Of a stretch of DNA of 8,041 nucleotides, positions 6,568 to 8,041 are shown piece after piece. Positions within the stretch are counted from its first letter, which is position 1. Each line of letters begins with the position of its first letter. The translations under genes and the position numbers were made by a program. The notes under the pieces were generated by a model. It did no database searches. It had not been told where the DNA came from and saw only the letters and a list, made by a program, of their open reading frames with translations. This DNA comes from CAZJDM01 sp964544765 (GTDB lineage: Bacteria; Bdellovibrionota_B; Oligoflexia; CAYFLR01). The DNA is taken from the NCBI GenBank assembly GCA_964544765.1, contig CAZJDM010000182.1, forward strand, positions 1-8,041, in the 5' to 3' direction.

Positions 6568-6597
6568 CTTTTTCTCCTTTTAATAACTGAGTACTTT

Positions 6598-7983
6598 TTA
6601 GGGATGAGTCATATCGGCTGGTACAACTAATTTATCAAACTCTTCCCCGCTCATAAATCCTAGAGATTGAATGGCCTCTCTTAAGGTAGTACCCTCAGAA
6701 TAAGCCTTCTTCGCAACCTTAGCAGCTTTATCATATCCTATGTGCTGATTCAAGGCCGTAACTAACATTAATGAATTATTTAAATATTTATCAATGTTAG
6801 TTCGTTCTGGCTCGATTCCAACCGCACAATTCTTATTAAAGGAATTCATTGCATCAGATAATAATCTAATTGACTGCAAAAAGTTATGAATTATCACCGG
6901 CTTAAATACATTTAATTCAAAATTTCCCATAGCTCCAGAAATCCCAATTGCAACATCATTACCTATAACTTGAGCACACACCATAGTCATGGCCTCACAT
7001 TGGGTTGGATTCACCTTACCGGGCATAATCGAGGAACCAGGTTCATTACTCGGAATTACCAGTTCACCTATCCCACAACGAGGGCCAGAGGCTAACCACC
7101 TTATATCATTAGCTATTTTCATCAAACTACTAGCTAATCTTTTTAAAGCACCCGAAGAGGACACAATAGCATCATGAGAAGCCAGAGATTCAAATTTATT
7201 CTCAGCTGAAGAAAACTCTTTTCCAGTTAAACTGGTTATTTCTTCCGCGACTAATCTAGCATAATCAGGATGAGTATTGAGCCCAGTTCCAACCGCGCTT
7301 CCTCCAATAGCAAGTTCCCTGAGATGAGGCATAGTGTCCTTAATCGCTTGTTTTCCATGTTCTAATTGAGTTAAATATCCCGAAAATTCCTGACCTAAAG
7401 TCAACGGAGTAGCATCCATTAAATGAGTACGACCAATTTTTACGATACTATCAAATTCTTTCACTTTATTACGAAATACAGAAATTAAATTTTCTAATGC
7501 GCAAAACAATTTATCCTCGATCTCTTCAACAGCGGCAATATGCATCGCAGTAGGGAAAGTATCATTTGAGCTTTGAGATTTATTTACATCATCATTTGGA
7601 TGAATGGGGTTCTTGGAACCCATTTCTCCCCCAGCCATTTCAATAGCTCGGTTTGAAATAACCTCATTTACGTTCATATTGGTCTGGGTACCTGAACCGG
7701 TTTGCCAAACTACCAAAGGAAAGTGCTCATCATGTTTCCCCTCAATAACTTCATCCGCCGCATTTACTACTAAATCCAGTTTTTCTTGAGAGATCTTATC
7801 CAACTTCTTATTGACAATGGCTGCAGCCTTTTTAAGTACCCCAAATCCTTTTATTAAAGAACGATCAAATGTTTCCTTACCAATTTCAAAATTTTCTAAG
7901 GACCTTTGTGTTTGAGCTCCCCAATATCGACTTTTGTCTACTTTTATTTCTCCCATTGAATCAGATTCTATTCTATAATTCAT
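6598..7983 (-). CDS. fumC: Class II fumarate hydratase
   Basis: This iron-independent fumarase interconverts fumarate and malate in the TCA cycle or its reductive branch. It belongs to the fumarase/aspartase superfamily and works as a tetramer in which active sites are shared between subunits. All the conserved blocks are present: SGTQTNMNVNEV (97-108), SSNDTFPTAMHIA (138-150), GRTHLMDATPL (184-194) with the catalytic-site His187, and the mobile loop GSSIMPGKVN (316-325) with catalytic Ser318. At 461 residues it is close to the 467 of E. coli FumC and looks complete. The N-terminal RIESDSMGEIKV and the WGAQTQRS segment are typical of fumarase rather than aspartase; argininosuccinate or adenylosuccinate lyase is excluded by the same motifs. 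The ATG at 7983 follows AAGGAG with eight bases between. purC follows after 30 bases, linking fumarate metabolism with a purine pathway whose later lyase step (PurB) releases fumarate. Confidence 0.97.
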   Translation of the reverse strand: MNYRIESDSMGEIKVDKSRYWGAQTQRSLENFEIGKETFDRSLIKGFGVLKKAAAIVNKKLDKISQEKLDLVVNAADEVIEGKHDEHFPLVVWQTGSGTQTNMNVNEVISNRAIEMAGGEMGSKNPIHPNDDVNKSQSSNDTFPTAMHIAAVEEIEDKLFCALENLISVFRNKVKEFDSIVKIGRTHLMDATPLTLGQEFSGYLTQLEHGKQAIKDTMPHLRELAIGGSAVGTGLNTHPDYARLVAEEITSLTGKEFSSAENKFESLASHDAIVSSSGALKRLASSLMKIANDIRWLASGPRCGIGELVIPSNEPGSSIMPGKVNPTQCEAMTMVCAQVIGNDVAIGISGAMGNFELNVFKPVIIHNFLQSIRLLSDAMNSFNKNCAVGIEPERTNIDKYLNNSLMLVTALNQHIGYDKAAKVAKKAYSEGTTLREAIQSLGFMSGEEFDKLVVPADMTHP

Positions 7984-8019
7984 AATAATAACTCCTTAAG
8001 TGAACAATCCAAACAATCA

Positions 8020-8025
8020 TTTATA
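8020..8025 (-). promoter_or_regulatory. Possible -10 box upstream of fumC
   Basis: TATAAA on the minus strand lies 37 bases before the fumC start. Its -35 box would fall at or beyond the window edge, so it cannot be checked here. This is weak evidence in AT-rich sequence. Confidence 0.25.
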
Positions 8026-8041
8026 TAAGTTATTATTTAAG

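Noticed and set aside
6588..6600. Possible fourth repeat copy at the fumC stop (CCTAAAAAGTAC on the minus strand)
   Set aside because: It matches copy 2 (CCTAAAAAGCAC) at 11 of 12 positions but lacks the AGATTC half. In AT-rich DNA this may be chance, so it is not annotated.

Overview
The window is AT-rich bacterial DNA with closely packed genes and consistent AGGAG-type ribosome binding sites. Two lipoproteins with clear lipoboxes and a signal-peptide protein that looks like an outer-membrane beta-barrel point to a Gram-negative-type (diderm) cell. The CheY-like regulator suggests, without proving, a signalling or motile lifestyle. I cannot name the phylum. PurC and FumC are ordinary housekeeping enzymes.

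Layout. (1) Positions 1-3962, minus strand: three genes in one direction, read from the right. They encode a 521-residue lipoprotein with a Ser/Asn linker, a 547-residue predicted outer-membrane beta-barrel protein, and a lipoprotein cut by the window edge whose N-terminal part recalls LPP20/FlgT-type envelope proteins. Gaps of 69 and 24 bases and a strong Shine-Dalgarno before each gene suggest an operon for a cell-envelope assembly. I recognise none of the three as a named gene. (2) Positions 3963-4104: a short divergent promoter region with a good plus-strand sigma70-type promoter (TTGATT-17-TATAAT) and a weaker minus-strand one overlapping its -10. (3) Positions 4105-5494, plus strand: a single-domain CheY-like receiver, then an unrecognised exported protein of 323 residues. 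(4) Positions 5495-5613: a convergent gap holding much of a long imperfect inverted repeat. (5) Positions 5614-7983, minus strand: fumC followed 30 bases later by purC, which starts at TTG.

The most unusual structure is a 17-base repeat, AGATTCYGYCTAAAAAG. It occurs three times, each at or within a few bases of a stop codon. Two direct copies bracket the unrecognised exported-protein gene, and a third, inverted copy forms a 22-bp stem with the second. All three mismatches in that stem become G-U pairs in the minus-strand transcript. The gene may therefore be a small cassette inserted into a repeat, or the repeat may be a dispersed 3'-end element.

Functionally, the left half looks like an undescribed envelope module next to a phospho-receiver, and the right half is central metabolism and purine synthesis. 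No RNA genes, CRISPR arrays, transposases or phage genes were seen. No gene-free stretch exceeds 300 bases.
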